From contig JAZKJV010003358.1 of assembly GCA_037367405.1 (NCBI GenBank), positions 62,001 to 126,000 on the forward strand: a stretch of 64,000 nucleotides of DNA, written 5' to 3'. The translations under genes were made by a program, and so were the position numbers. The number at the start of each line of letters is the position of its first letter. The first letter of the stretch is position 1. Source of the stretch: Ottelia alismoides (lineage: Eukaryota > Streptophyta > Magnoliopsida > Alismatales > Hydrocharitaceae). Under the pieces are notes generated by a model, which saw nothing but the letters and a program-made list of their open reading frames with translations, had not been told where the DNA came from and ran no database searches. Shown piece by piece: positions 34,718-47,351 of the stretch.

Positions 34718-37329
34718 TGTTGGACATGCGAGCCCACGACGAGCCATTATGCAATAAATGTTATTGCGAATATCATTCTCTGATTCGAAATGATGAATGA
34801 ATAATTTGCATAATAGGTCCCTTAGTACAATTAGGGTTATGTACCACGGTCATCTTAATAATCATACAACTGTTGATTCAACTATTGAATCATAGAGGCT
34901 GGTGCTTGGATGAATATCTAAAGAGTTAGATTGAGGACTTATCAAGCACCGTCAAATGATTGTTAAGAGATGATCTGCAGCCTGAGTAGGAGATGGCAAT
35001 CCTTTCTTAATTAGGCTGATATCTGACCGACCTCTTGATGCAGGTCCTCTGCATAGGAATAGAGATTCGGAGGTGTCAGATTAGTTAGGTCAAAGAGTTG
35101 ACTTAACGAGATCGAAATAACCAAAGTCCTATATCGTATGCTGTCACGATACGGTCACACATCCTCTGACCGGAGACAGATGTGTTGCTATATGTCTGAG
35201 TATGTACATTTGGCAGACCAATAGGTTGATTACCTAACCAAGGTCTATACACCGGCGCGCTGGTGTGCATATAAGGGCATATGAGTAATACGATCTCTCA
35301 AAGGGATCATACAGGTTCAGTTACTGAACCGGAAGACGAGCTCACTCATGAGATATTGGGAAGAATAAAATTCCGTGCACAGTCATCTCGCTTTGGAAGC
35401 TTAACTGAATTTGTAGGTTTGATATATACTTTTGTAAAGTACATGATCAAGACCTAGGTACGATATATGCTTTTGGAAAGTATATGAGCAATACCAACTC
35501 CCAATGATCGAATGAGAAACATATTGATAAAAACCCTGAAGTAGATGGTATAAAGTTGATCTAATACTTCGAGGTTATTCTGAGTCTTCCAGTATGCAGG
35601 ATGTACAGGTATTGGGAATACCTGAGGGTGATGTGATCATAAACGATTGTATAACCATAACGCTTCCATTCCTAGGGAGTGATGAAACGAGTCTGGATTT
35701 TAGTGACTCCTCTCAGTAGAGAAGTGATCTGATCCTGGTCCAAATGTTGGACATTGATCTGAATGTGATTCAGATGCAATGAGAAGATTAGATTTGCGGT
35801 CTTCATTTAATCAAACATCTATGGGAGGCCTGCGATCTGGATTTGAGATATGATCTCAATATCCAAGTCACTATACGTGGAACAATACAATCACCATGTC
35901 CTTATCTCCAAGTATCTGCGGAGAAAGCGCATTATCCATGAAAGGGTTCAGGATAATTTCATTGTCGATATTATGTATCCAAGCATTGAGAAAATTGATG
36001 ATTTAATTATCATGAATAATATGAATTTGATCATATTATAAGGAGAGTTATCTAAGATAATTAAATGTGATTTAATTATCAAAGATGTGAATAATGTGAA
36101 TGTGATTCATATTATTAGGACACATGAGAATAAGAGATCCAAGATGATTAAATGTAATTTAATTATCATGGATATGAAAAATGTGGATAGAAATATCCAT
36201 ACTAATCATACATATTATAAATGTGATTTATAATATATAGGATAGAGCTATTTGTAACTTACATTTGTTAATTAAATGTTCATGTGAATTGGATTCACAT
36301 TGGACAATTAATTGAAAATGTAATTTATATTTTATTTTGGGTTGTGAATGTGATTCACAATTTTCCAATGGCAAGATTGCAATATTCAAAAAATAATTAT
36401 GAATTATTGTTGTTGAATTATTTACAACAAGTGTTGTTGGAAATCTTGGATATTTCCATGGAATAATGTAATATCATGAGATCTCATGAGATTATATGAG
36501 ATTGCCACCAAATCCCATATTATGGAAGGAGGCAATCTTCTTTGCAAAATCTCCATGCTTGATTGATTTAATTTGGGATTAAATCATATTGACTTATTAA
36601 TATATATTTAATCTAAATTAAATTAATTGTTGGTTTTTACCAACAAAATCATAGCCATTGAAAGAAACACAAATCAATGAGAGCCATTAGATTTATTGCC
36701 CATGGATTGAGATCCATGGATCCCAAAATATTATAAAAGGAGAGGCATCCCATTGCTCTTCTTTACACAAGAGAACATCTCTCTCTCTCTCTCTCTCTCT
36801 CTCTATTTCTCTCTACACGTCAGCCCTCTCTTTTCCTCTGTCATGGCCTTCCACCATGGATGCCCTAGAGAGATTCCCCATCACCGCAGCGTCGTCGTTA
36901 TGCTGCCCGACCCTTTGCTCGTGGATCTCCTTCTCCTTCGGTGCGCCTCGCTCGTGAAGAAGACGTCGGATCTTGTGTATCGAGATCAGGAGATCCGTCG
37001 CTTGGATCATTGACATGGATTGCGAGAAGCACGCGATTCATCCCCGCGCTCGCAAGCGTCTCCTCCGACGGATCGAACTTGAGACAGGAGGTCTCTTCGT
37101 TTAGAGACTCGATCGCAACCACGCTTCAAGAGGTAATTCTATTACTTGTTTGTAGTTTTGACGAAACGATCCGAGAAGTGTTCTTGGATCATGTGGTTTC
37201 ATCGCATGAAAAAAATTTTAATTTCCGTTGCATAGAACAACTAGTGCGACTCGTCGTTCTTCGTCGTATTCAATACAATGATCACGCTTCCGTGATGAGC
37301 TTGAGGATCTAACCATATCCTACACAGGT
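34713..37329 (+). mobile_element. Copia solo LTR with target duplication
   Basis: A complete 2607-base LTR (34718-37324) of the copia-1/2 family. It begins TGTTGGACATGCG, ends TATCCTACA and is flanked by CAGGT at 34713-34717 and 37325-37329. No internal region remains. It carries the palindrome array (about 35998-36358), the CCATGGAT-TGAG-ATCCATGG hairpin (36700-36719), TATAAAAGG (36732-36740) and a CT microsatellite (36778-36802). The flanks join into one continuous gypsy sequence once the LTR is removed. Confidence 0.93.
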
Positions 37330-38509
37330 TGGGGTACAATGGCCACAAATGTGTGAGTTCTGATGTTTCCATTGGCTTGTGAATCATGCCAGCAAATCTA
37401 GCCCTCTACCACTTCAACTGAGATGAGAAAAGTGAAAGGTGCATGTGTACAAGCTAGGTCATTATCGACAAGAGTCGTGCATATGCTTCGAAATATTCTA
37501 CTTAGGCAGTCATGATGAAATCGAACCAATTCTCACGATTCTCAAAGAGACTAGACAGGAAGTACCTCAATTCCAATTCCTATAAGGTTCTTGTGATTAG
37601 GTAGATTTAAGGTCCAAACAAGATCTAATCTTCAAATTTTACTTAGACTAGTTCAATAATCAAACTCAATCGAAAAATGAAAATGCTATGCACAATGCAG
37701 AAAATATCTTTGTAATGTAAATTTTAAATTTCGACTTTTTATTAATTTTTTAAAAAACAAAATTTTCGAAAATTTTTTATGCATTTTTTAAAAATATATT
37801 GTAAACATTTTTGGGGATTTTTAAATTTGCAAATGTTTAGGATTTTTTAAAATGTTTTTTTGGAAGAAATGATAGGTACATTTTTATATAGGAGTGCATC
37901 AATTATTTACAAGAATTGGGGCTTAAAGGATTTACACAAGGGGTATGTTATTATTTTTATAGATACATATATACAATTGGTGAAAGATGTTTATTATTCG
38001 ACAGATGTATATATTCCTCAAACTTATTTGAAAATAATTTTACAAACAACTTTGAAAACTGTAGTCCAAAATAATTTTTGCAAATACTTTTTACAAACAT
38101 TTACAAGCATTTGAAAATCATTGCAAAGGATTTTTAAAACAATATATAGAGACTTTTCAACATATTTTCGCAACCATTTTCAAAACCATTTGCAAATATT
38201 TTTTCAATCATTTTTGTTTCACATAAAAAAAATAATGTTTTTTCAAACAAATTATTTTTACAAAGGTTGAACATATTTAGCTATATATTTTCCAAATAGT
38301 TTTTAAAAGATTTTTCAAAAAGCTTTTCAAACTATTTTTCAACGTTTTGCAGAAAAATATTTTTACTTGATTTATTCATCAGTAAATACAAAAAGAATTT
38401 AAGGAATAATAAACATATTTTTATTAGTTGATTTAATGAATTGTATATGTATATATAGTATTTTGTCGTACTTATTGAAAATACATAAGTATGAGTTATG
38501 GCTAAAGTA
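37330..38509 (-). mobile_element. Minus gypsy derivative, 3' non-coding region (right part)
   Basis: Continues the sequence broken at 34717. The stretch 37690-38500, made of repeated TTTGAAAA/TTTTCAAA words, matches the reverse of 51760-52560 in element B. It has no coding domains; open frames in it come from AT-rich repetition. Confidence 0.7.
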
Positions 38510-39012
38510 TATACGACTATATAAGGCCCCCTATACTTAGCCTGAGCTATATACTCATAGATCAAAGAGAAAAAGAGATGACATAACTAGTACTGAGTAT
38601 AGAAAAGTCTAAAGAATAAAGGAATGAAAGAATGAAATAATAAAAGAATGAGAAGTTGACCATACCCCCTATACTTGGGATGAAATAATCCTAATTATAA
38701 CAGATTGTACAGAAGACAGGGAGGATCAAGGGTGGGAATGTACAGATCGGAACTCGGTTTGTCTCCCCCTATGCTTAGGGTGAGATATCCCTAAGTATGG
38801 ACAAGAAGAGGAGACAGTGGAGAGGATCATAGAATGAAAAACGCAGGGTGCACAACCCCTATACTTAGGACAAAGTGCATCCTAAGTATAGCAATGAAGA
38901 AGGGGTGACACCTTTTTGCAAAAAAATAAAATGGAAATGAAAAGAAGAAGAGAACAAAAGATCACTCAACTAATCCACCTCCCCTATACTTAGGACAAAG
39001 TACGTCCTGAAT
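38510..39012. repeat. Hairpin array with polypurine-like arms in the minus gypsy derivative
   Basis: In reverse orientation it carries CCCCCTATACTTAG (38527), a decayed pair near 38664-38700, CCCCCTATGCTTAGGG..CCCTAAGTATGG (38765-38800), CCCCTATACTTAGGA..TCCTAAGTATAG (38858-38900), and a half-decayed pair at 38981-39010. This is the counterpart of 51362-51592 in element B. Confidence 0.85.
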
Positions 39013-39670
39013 GAGGTGGATGAGCAAAAACGGGAGATGAAAGGAGGAAAACGAAAGCGACTATAGAAAGAGATGAATATACAAAGGATCAAGAAGGTAT
39101 AAAGTGAACCTTCTTATGCAATCGTTGAGGAATGGATTTGATAAGGTACAGGTCGTTATCGAGGTCACCAGCAGACACAAATTGATCAGGATCTACATGG
39201 TGAAGATCCTCAACAACATCATAGTAGAAAGGCACAAACTGGTCAGTGGAAGTAGTGTGGTCATGTTCGGCCTTGGGGGTCTTAGTCTCTTAGCTAGGTC
39301 AAAACAAAAAGGAACATACTCTTCTATGGAAGTAGTTAGGTCAGGTTCGTCATGTAAGGTCACAACTAAGTCATCATCGAAAGGCCCAAATTCATTTATG
39401 AAAGCAATAATGTCAAAATAATCCTATACAGTCACTACTAACTCTTCCCTCCACTCTAAAGTGTTAATCACGCAAATTCCATGGATATCATCAATGCATC
39501 ACCATACATCAGATGGTGGAACTCCAAGGTCTATGCTTTCCAAGTCTTCCTCACCAAAGAGAAATCCCGGGGTCTCAAAATCGTCCATCACAAAGAAAAA
39601 TTCTTTGATATCTACATCAAGATAATAGTCCTCGAGGTCAACCAACACGGGCACACTCTCGTGGGATGTA
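39013..39670 (-). pseudogene. Minus gypsy derivative, acidic linker
   Basis: Translation of the minus strand downstream of the protease is rich in Asp and Glu (for example VDLEDYYLDVDIKEFF and DDFETPGFLFGEEDLE), like the linker between protease and reverse transcriptase in element B. It runs straight into the hairpin array. No reverse transcriptase, RNase H or integrase sequence remains. Confidence 0.6.
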
Positions 39671-40140
39671 GGTCTCTAGTCAACTCTGGTAGGTGCGGTG
39701 ATCAATACATTGTTCCTGACAACAGAACGGAAGTGAAACTCTCCATATCCATAATTAATAACGTCTCTTGTAGAGGCGAGGAAGGGACGTCCCAAGATGA
39801 TCGGAGGATGATCCACAGGGATGGAGGCCTCCATGGGCAATACGACAAAGTCAGCAGTGAATCTCAAGCCCTGAATCTGAATGATAGTGTTCTCTAGAAT
39901 ATCCTTAGTCCTCTTTATTGATGCATTAACAAATTGAACAATTATCCAAATTTTCTTGAGAGGCCCAAGATGAAGAGATTGTGTCAATGAGAAGGGTATT
40001 ATATTGATCAAAGCACTGCCTTCAAGGAGAGTGTTATCACAATAATAGTTAGAGATTGTGCAAGTCACAAGCGGTGTGGTCGTGTTCCGTTTCCAAGTAT
40101 GTGGATGGTGAGAGAGGGTAGGGGTAGTGGCCATGGTCAA
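39671..40140 (-). pseudogene. Gypsy aspartic protease, catalytic Asp lost
   Basis: A 154-codon open stretch on the minus strand with the retropepsin layout. LLEGSALINIIPFSL stands where LLDSGSSINLLP is expected, then FTADFVVLPMEASIP, then [19 protein letters not shown]. The catalytic Asp of the D-S/T-G triad is replaced by Glu, so proteolysis is not expected. The open frame has survived without stops. In full elements this enzyme cuts the Gag-Pol polyprotein. Gag lies upstream on the same strand and the acidic linker downstream. Confidence 0.85.
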
Positions 40141-40149
40141 AACGTGTCA

Positions 40150-40945
40150 CTCAAATCTTCTCGTTCACTTTCTCTTCTTGGGTTTAGGGGTAGACAATTA
40201 AGTCATGAATAGCTGCAACCACTTCAGTTTCATTTAACATTTTTTTGAAATTTTGGATCTCCTTCATACAAGGGAGGAGATCAGAGTTATCATCTACACA
40301 AGGATGACTAAGAGCAGTCTGTAAAGTGTCATCCTTACGGTTAAGGATGTGAATTGTTGTGAGTGTGTGTGGTCAACGAATCTGGTAGGTTTGCCCTCTC
40401 CGTACAAAATGAATCGACTGTGTGTCTAGAAATCTTTTTATATTTTTAAAATTTTCTTATTTTTTATATTTTAGAGATTGCAAGCTCTCATAGGCATCTT
40501 CGAATGAACACGTGTCATCAAATGGTGAAGAGGCATTATGACTATTATTTGTAATAGTGAGGTCATCGATCCTTTGTCTCATATGCCCCATCATCAGGGA
40601 CAAGTGCTCAAAAGTGGAATCCATGAGAGGTGACTCCAACATGTCACTCTCGAGTGAATGTAATGATGGGACATGTAAGGGTGGTGGTCGTGGGTAAAAA
40701 TCTGATGCTTGAAATCATGGTTGAGACCGATATGTTAAAAAAGAAAAATTAGGAGTCAAGTCCTCTTGGTAAAATGGAGTTGGACTAGCTGTAGGGTACG
40801 AGGGATCCACAAAATATGGATAAAAATAATTCAAGTCAGTCATCTCTGAAACAAGAGAAAATGATCGAGAGAACACGATGGTTAAATCAAGATATGTGAG
40901 GAAAGGCGCAAATGCGCAGTATAGATCGAGTATGCATACAAACAA
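40150..40945 (-). pseudogene. Gypsy gag remnant of the minus derivative
   Basis: The likely N-terminus is MTDLNYFYPYFVDPSYP (40843 leftward), which belongs to a Tyr/Pro-rich gag. A second open part starts MLESPLMDSTFEHLSLMMG at 40642. DLLPCMKEIQNFKKMLNET lies near 40220-40290. Stops and an AT-rich interruption at 40440-40460 break it up, and the total is much shorter than a normal gypsy gag. It sits between the leader and the protease, in the order expected for this clade. Confidence 0.6.
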
Positions 40946-42169
40946 TCACAAACAACTATACACAAAATAAAACCCCTTAATCCACCTACTCAATACAATC
41001 AGGATCGTGAAAGTTCGATCTTTTTTTGATCATTTTTTAGAGTTAGGTAAGAATACAAAATTGTACAAGCACTTGGGTTGGTCTGGGATTTGGGCACTAC
41101 TCTTTAGTGTCTACATAGCAAAATAAATGTGAACACAATGAGGGGGTTACTCTCCCCAAGATAAATATTTTACTTTTTAATCTTTAGGGTAGAATAAACT
41201 TAACAGTCCCAATTTTATTTGTTATCTCTTTTTTATTGTTAATAAAAATGCATGAACTTAATGAGGAGTCAATTATTTTTAGATCCTATGCGGTCAAAAT
41301 CATAGGGGGAGAGCAGAAAAGAAATTCAAGTAAAAGCGATGATGAATGCTAAGTAGAAATGCTCACCTTGCCTCCAGCTCTCTTCATGCAAGGATGCCAA
41401 GCAGAATTGAAACTTATCTACATGCAAATGCAATTCAATGAATCTCCATAAATTAGAAATTTTTATTAACGTGAAGCACAAATGATAGACACCTAGAAAG
41501 GAACCAAAGAGTCAGGTCTTGGAGCCTCCTCTGTGCCCACAAATAGTGGGTCCTACAAGCATTATATGGAGGACTCTCGTGGTGCACGGTTCCAAAACTA
41601 AGTAAAGAGCATTCAAAACTTGACTAAGTCCAAATGAGAGCTATAGGTACATGCTATGGTAATTAAGTGGTTGGTCTTAATCTATCATCAAGCAGATCCT
41701 AATGCTAGGGCTTAATTACAAAAACTAAATAAAATCATGAAATTAAGAAAAAAGAAAGGCAAAGAAAACATGACAAAAATCGACGAGGCCCCCAAGTGAA
41801 CAATCGCTCATGCACTAGATCTCGTGAAGTGTGAAGAGTCCTAAGACTCCTGAGAGTCTTGAATTATTACAATAATTGTTTCTCTCTCTCACTTACTTTT
41901 AATTACAAATAAATAAATAAAATAAAATACAAAAGTTATTATCTTCAAAATCCCTCCAAGTCAGCCTTTGCCGCTTCCTTCTATCAGCTAGGTCAGAAAG
42001 TCTAGTTTAACTTCACGTCGGTGCACAGTCGAATCCTAGAAGAACCTCTCTCGATCCACGATACCTTGCAACAAATTCAAACAGAGAAGGTGGTTATGCT
42101 ATTCACAAAATAATATCGAATAAAAATGAAAATAAATAAAGTAAAGTAAAGACAAGCAAGAAGACACGG
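40946..42169 (-). other. Minus gypsy derivative, leader region
   Basis: AT-rich sequence between the primer-binding-site region and gag, with no recognisable domain in any frame. Its position fits an untranslated leader. Confidence 0.5.
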
Positions 42170-42366
42170 GTAAAAATCCAACTATACGACGCTGCTCCTC
42201 GGCAAAGGTGCCATTTGAAATAACAAGATTTTCGAGGGTCGTGTAGATTCATAAGGTGAAACAGTAGTCATTGATATGACTACTCAAGAACCTCGTTAAA
42301 TTATGTGATTTTCAAATGATTTCATTTCCGAGGAGCAATGTCATATAGATTGAATTTTTACCCTTT
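42170..42366. repeat. Palindrome with two opposed primer-binding-site-like sequences
   Basis: GGGTAAAAATCCAACTATACGACGCTGCTCCTCGGCAAAGGTGCCA at the left is mirrored by CCGAGGAGCAATGTCATATAGATTGAATTTTTACCC at 42331-42366. The centre is AGTAGTCAT-tgat-ATGACTACT, near 42266-42287. On the minus strand the left arm reads ATGGCACCTTTGCCGAGGA, resembling TGGCGCCGTTGCCGGGGA, the typical primer binding site of Athila/Tat elements. The right arm holds a decayed version in the plus direction. It looks like two LTR-end/leader junctions facing away from each other. Confidence 0.75.
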
Positions 42367-42370
42367 GAAA

Positions 42371-44390
42371 AGTAGAGAATTGTGAAGGTCGTACGGTCTC
42401 ACAAGTCGACATCACGGTCGATGTATTGACCATTCACAAAACTTAGCTAATTCAACAATTAACCCACAATATGCATAAAAACATGAAAAGAAAAATATAT
42501 CAAGTCCAAATTTATTATATCTCTACAAATGATGTGTATAGGTTTAAGTATGTAGAGTGTCGAACATAGGGAGCAAATGATAGATCTAGGAATTGAATCC
42601 AAAAAAGTGTATTCTTCTTGTCTTTGTCTTTTTGTGGGTTTTTATTTTGAAATTTTTTTGTGGATTTTAATATTTATATTTTAAATTGTTTTTAATTTAA
42701 ATTTATTGTATTTCAATATCTTATGATATTTAATTTCATTTTCTTTTTATAAAAGATATATAAGAGATATATAAGGCTATATATACAATACAGAGTAATT
42801 TTTATAAATACTAATATAAATAAATAAAATACAGAAAATAAAAATGTTTTGGGTTTAAATACTTTTTTACATTTTTATGATTATTTATATAACTTTTCTA
42901 ATTTTTACATATTTTTAATGTCAAAAATACCCCAAATCAGCGATTAAATAAATAAGTTGAATTAATTGGGAAATTAAAAATAGCAAATAATGTCCAAAAC
43001 TTTAAAAGTAATTTTAAAATGTAAATAATAATATAAAAATTATAAAATAGAAATAACTATTTTTGGAGTTTGTAGGAATTTCTTTGTTTTTATAAAGGAT
43101 TTTGGAGCTTTTAAATTTTTATGCACTTTTTTCCATTTTTAGGGTTTTTGGTTCCTGGTGTTGTAAAATAACTAGATAAACAAAATATTTTTTGGAATTT
43201 TTCAAAATGTTTTTATGTTTTTTATATTTTTTAAATTCAAAAAAAGACTTTTTCTGCTCTTTTTATTTTGTATAAAATAGGAAAAAGTGATATAAATAAA
43301 AAACTAAAAATATAGTGAGAGAATATAAGCTAGAAAGAGATTAATCATATTTTTGGGGATTTTTTAGAACATGGACACTATTTATTAAAAATGGAAAAAA
43401 AACCCATAGATTAATGAACTGTCAAAGGCATAAATGCAAATAAAATTAAACTTGAGGTCTATTGTGCATTCATACCAAAATATTATAACTTCCAATGAAA
43501 GTTTCTGGACTAAACTTAAATACAAAAAAAAGCAAGGGCATCCACATAAAATGCCCACCTCGGGTGGGGCGACACATGAGGTGTGCAAGACAAGACCCAA
43601 GTGCATCGCTAAAACTCCATGTGTCTACTTGCTATTTTACAAAAAAAAATAAACTATAAATACAATATACATCACTAAATAATTAAATGACAAAAACAGG
43701 GGTGAGATTTGTAAATTGCCCTCTAAGGCGTAGAGATGAAGGGTGATGCGTGCCTCACTTACCAACACATCTCACCCACATTGCAGGATACCAGTTCGGG
43801 GATGGACGGCCCATATCAAAATATCCCTCTGATCTGATGGTTGTAGAGAGGGTCGATCCAACGACATTGATCAAAACTAGAGCTGGAGGTCGATCGGATG
43901 GCTGGAACGGGACTTGGAAGAACAGAGAAGAACCATGGTTCTTCCGAGCTTTGATCGGGTATAACTCGATCCTGGTACCCGCCTCCTCGTTGCTCGCTGG
44001 CTCAAAAGATTCTTGGAGGTGCCCTCTATTGGTTGGAGTGTTCAAAGAGCTCTGGGAACTGTCGAAGTGTTCGTAAGAGGTCGGAGGAGCAAGCTAGCTC
44101 CAAGAACCTCCGACGAACAACAAAACTGTCTCCAAATGGCATTGGCTTTGGACACCTACACATGATGAAATCTGAATCAAGGGAAAAGTACATCGACTCG
44201 TTAGAGAGTGAAATGGACACGAGGGTGGTTTTGGTGGAGGTACTCCAGTGAAATAACGAAGGTGGAGCACCGGGATCATGCTCCAGGAGGAGGCAAGTTG
44301 AGTGGAGTACGGCGGGCGTAGGGGTGGGTGAGGGAGTGAGATCAAGGTGGTTGCGGGTGATGACTGGGCTGATCGACTAGGGTTAAGTTA
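42371..44390 (-). mobile_element. Gypsy LTR, downstream part (5' LTR of the minus derivative)
   Basis: The LTR end block is present in reverse (TGTAGAGTGTCGAACATAGGGAGC near 42556), as is CAATTAACCCACAATATGCAT near 42456. AT-rich sequence to 43690 is followed by a GC-rich middle (43700-44370), where the family match breaks off. Open frames on both strands in the GC-rich part show no domain. The first part of this LTR is missing; another LTR piece follows directly. Confidence 0.7.
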
Positions 44391-45935
44391 ATCAATTAAC
44401 AATGTCGTTGTCACCCCAGAAATGGCTAGAATTCGAGAAATTTATTCAACCACAAAATTAATCAAGAAAGTTGAAGAGAGTGGTCTAAGCTACTTTTATT
44501 AACCTAGTATAGCGACCAGGGTCGAACACAAGGAGGTAATTGTTATTAAACGAGGGTCAATAAATTCAATGAAAAGTCAAAGAAAGGAAAGAGGCAACTC
44601 AAAGCAAACTACTCTTGTATTTTATGAATTTTTGTATTTTTTATGGGTTTTTAATTTTTATATTTTTATGTTTTTTGATTTTGAGCTTTTTATTGATTTT
44701 TAATTTTGCAATTTTATATTTTAAAATTTTCAAACAAACAAAAATAAATAAAAGGTAATGAAAGAGACACAAGCACTCTTTTTTTATTTTTCAAATATGG
44801 AAAAAATAGCCAGAAAAATCAAGAAAAAATTTAGGTTTTTGATAATTTTATACTATTTTGTAATTTTCTAGGCGAAGTCCCGATCGTCCGCGACTCTGTT
44901 AGGTTTCGTAGTGTATTCGAGATAATAAGCTATTTTAGAAAGCTTAATGGACACAAATAATAGTAAAGTGCTTGAAAAACATTGAGAACTTTCAAACTAT
45001 AATAATTGGTGCGAGGTCAAATGCGAGTTGAAGTGCGCCGTGTAGTTTCCATATCCGTTTTAGCACCCGAGACGTCATTATTGGGAAAATAGTGGGAAAT
45101 TCAACATTTTATGTAAAGATAGTCAATAAATGAAATAGTGCACACCAAGGAGTATTTTTCATGTTAATAATATAAAATAAGCTCAAAACTCCTAATTGTT
45201 ACTTTTATCAAAAAAATATAAGTGAATGTCTACAAAAAAGACCAAGAACACAATTTTTGGATTTTTAAAAGATTTTATATGATTTTTATGAGGTGTTTTT
45301 GGTTTTACAAATTTTTAGAGTTTTATAAAAGCAAATAAGATGAAATTTATATAGAAAAATCAAATATCCAAAAAGTAAGTTGATTTAATTTTTTAGAATT
45401 TTTAGGGATGTTTTTGAATTTTTATGAATTTTTAAAGAAAACCAGGAATTTTTAGTGAGTTTTTAAAATTTTAAAAAATATTAAATACAAGAAAACTGAC
45501 CAATAAAAATCACCACGCAAAGAATAAAATAGCATGAGCTAAAGGGAATTTTTATGGGATTTTGAAGCCAATTTAATATATATTGCTGCAAATATAAATA
45601 AAAAATTACTCAATAGGTAAGGACCTAGATTCAATTAGTTTCATTTAAGGGGCCAATCAAAAACACACAATTGCATAAAAATCACAATGTAAACAAGTGT
45701 CGCACATGATACAAGCTCATAAGGGCATATATGCAAATTCCCAAAGTTAAATCTATTTCAATAACACGTGAAACTTCAGGTTGAAATAAGCAAAATACCC
45801 AAAGAAAACATGTGAACATGTACGTGAGTGCGGTTTGGCAAGACTAAAGTGCAAATATGAAAACTACGATGTCCTTGCTGCAAAAAGTTTACAACTAACT
45901 TTTACATGTATTGTACTAAAAGGAAATAACTAAAA
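44391..45935 (-). mobile_element. Second gypsy LTR fragment, minus orientation
   Basis: TAACCTAGTATAGCGACCAGGGTCGAACACAAGGAGG near 44499 matches the LTR end block of the solo LTR (26445-26480, TAACCTGTATAGCGGACAGGGTCGAACTCAGGGAGG). AT-rich sequence follows to about 45935, where it is joined directly to the coding region of element B. Only the downstream half of the LTR is present. Confidence 0.65.
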
Positions 45936-47351
45936 GTAGCAGCTCAACCCAGCCCTCTGCCTCGCACCATCAGGATTACCACATCCAGGCAGAGACGGTC
46001 CAGCAGCTACAGTATTACCCATCCCAACCACCATTTCAGGATACTCAGATGGTGGTCTATCAGTCGGATCAGCCATTGGCAGTTCTACCTCCACCACCCT
46101 TCGAGCATGAACCATTGATGGAAGTCAATGGGATTTGGTACGACCGGTACCCACAGCAGCCCGGGATTCGTCGCGATCACCCCGGATTCCGTTGGACCAC
46201 TGGTGGCACCTCCTCCCAACAGCAGCCTCCCGCTCCAGGACAGCAGAACAGCCAACAGCAGCAGCAACCTCAGTATGCCCACCAACAGTACCAGCATGGT
46301 CCTCGTCCCGCCTATCAGGGACAACAGTGGCGGCAGCGTCAGCAGCCCCACCAGTCATACCCCCAGCCTCGTGAGCACTCTCAGGCACCTGCCTTTGAGA
46401 ACCCAGCTCTAGACGATCTCGCCCGCTTGCTCTCTGAACAACGAGCATCCTTCTGACAGGAAATGGATGAGTTCCGGTAGGAGATGAGGGATATCATCAA
46501 AGGCAAGGCCGCCATACCAGCTCAGATTGAGCCCAATCCAAACAATCTGAAGAGGAAGTCTGAGCAGCTACACTTTACAGAGGATACTTCTCCTAGTGAT
46601 TATTTGAGTGGCATGTCTTCTTTGTATGATGCTGATTTCGTGACTACTAGGAGCGGTAGGATGCCAGTCGGCGGTGCCTCATCTGAGCGACAACCACACG
46701 AGGAACCACAAGCGCCAGATGAGCAGAGTAGCGGTGCTGATGCCGCTGATGATGACGTTGATGACGGTGGTGTTGAGGCCATTAAGGACGGAGATCCAAA
46801 CGACGGTACTGAGGCCGTCGTGATATCAGATGCAACCGGTGGTACTAAAGCCACCATTTTTGATGCAGATCAAGAGCGCGGTACTGATGCCGCGAAGCCA
46901 GATGCCGTTGGTGGCACTGAGGCCACCACTTCTACTTTTGTTGAGCTTCCCTCTGTTGTGTTGCCACATTTTGTATCTCGGGACGATGGTAACAAAAAGA
47001 ACAAAAAAATGAATAAAGGAAAGGTTTCTGTATCCACTTCGAATCCATATGTGTTTCATGATGATCATTGTATGGATTCCAACCCTTCACAGGCACAGGA
47101 ACCTACCCTCAGTCCTCCATCTGAGGAGGCCCCTACCATCCCTTTCCCCGAAGCACTCCGCTTGGCGAAGGGGAATAAAAGAGAAAATCCAAAAAAGACT
47201 CAACAGGTAGAGTTCAGCAACCAGATGATTGATAGATTCCAGATCCAGCTGACTCTACAGGAGGCACTTGAGCACATCCCCCTCTTCCAAAAGAGCTTAA
47301 AAGAGAAGACTACAGTCCGCATGAAGAGGAGGAACCACAGAGATCAAATCC
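45920..47351 (+). pseudogene. Element B gag (gypsy), C-terminal part
   Basis: One frame from 45920, broken by TGA at 46454-46456 and TAG at 46478-46480, then open to near 47340. The first part is Pro/Gln-rich with Tyr (QYYPSQPPFQDTQ and a Gln-rich run). The middle is DDLARLLSEQ and EMRDIIKG, and the C-terminus has VTTRSGR, basic runs and ALEHIPLFQKSLKE, a motif usual just before protease in Athila/Tat elements. Acidic, repeated Asp/Ala/Gly segments (GTEA, GTDA) occupy about 46730-46930. The N-terminal half of gag is absent, because the sequence left of 45936 is a reversed LTR. A frameshift near 47340-47352 separates it from protease. Confidence 0.8.

Noticed and set aside
36778..36802. CT dinucleotide run as a separate microsatellite of interest
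   Set aside because: A CT-rich tract is part of the copia LTR in every copy, next to the TATA box, so it is not an independent feature.
36753..37312. Open frames with Leu/Ser-rich start and conserved-looking C-terminal text, also near 13267-13726, 29946-30248 and 63368-63577
   Set aside because: Similarity between them is explained by their being copies of the same copia LTR; frames differ between copies and start in a CT microsatellite.
39104..39897. Plus-strand open frames of 105 and 138 codons
   Set aside because: They are the antisense of the minus-strand protease and linker, which have recognisable motifs.
43750..44345. Possible small genes on both strands
   Set aside because: They lie in the GC-rich part of a gypsy LTR and lack any domain or splice structure.
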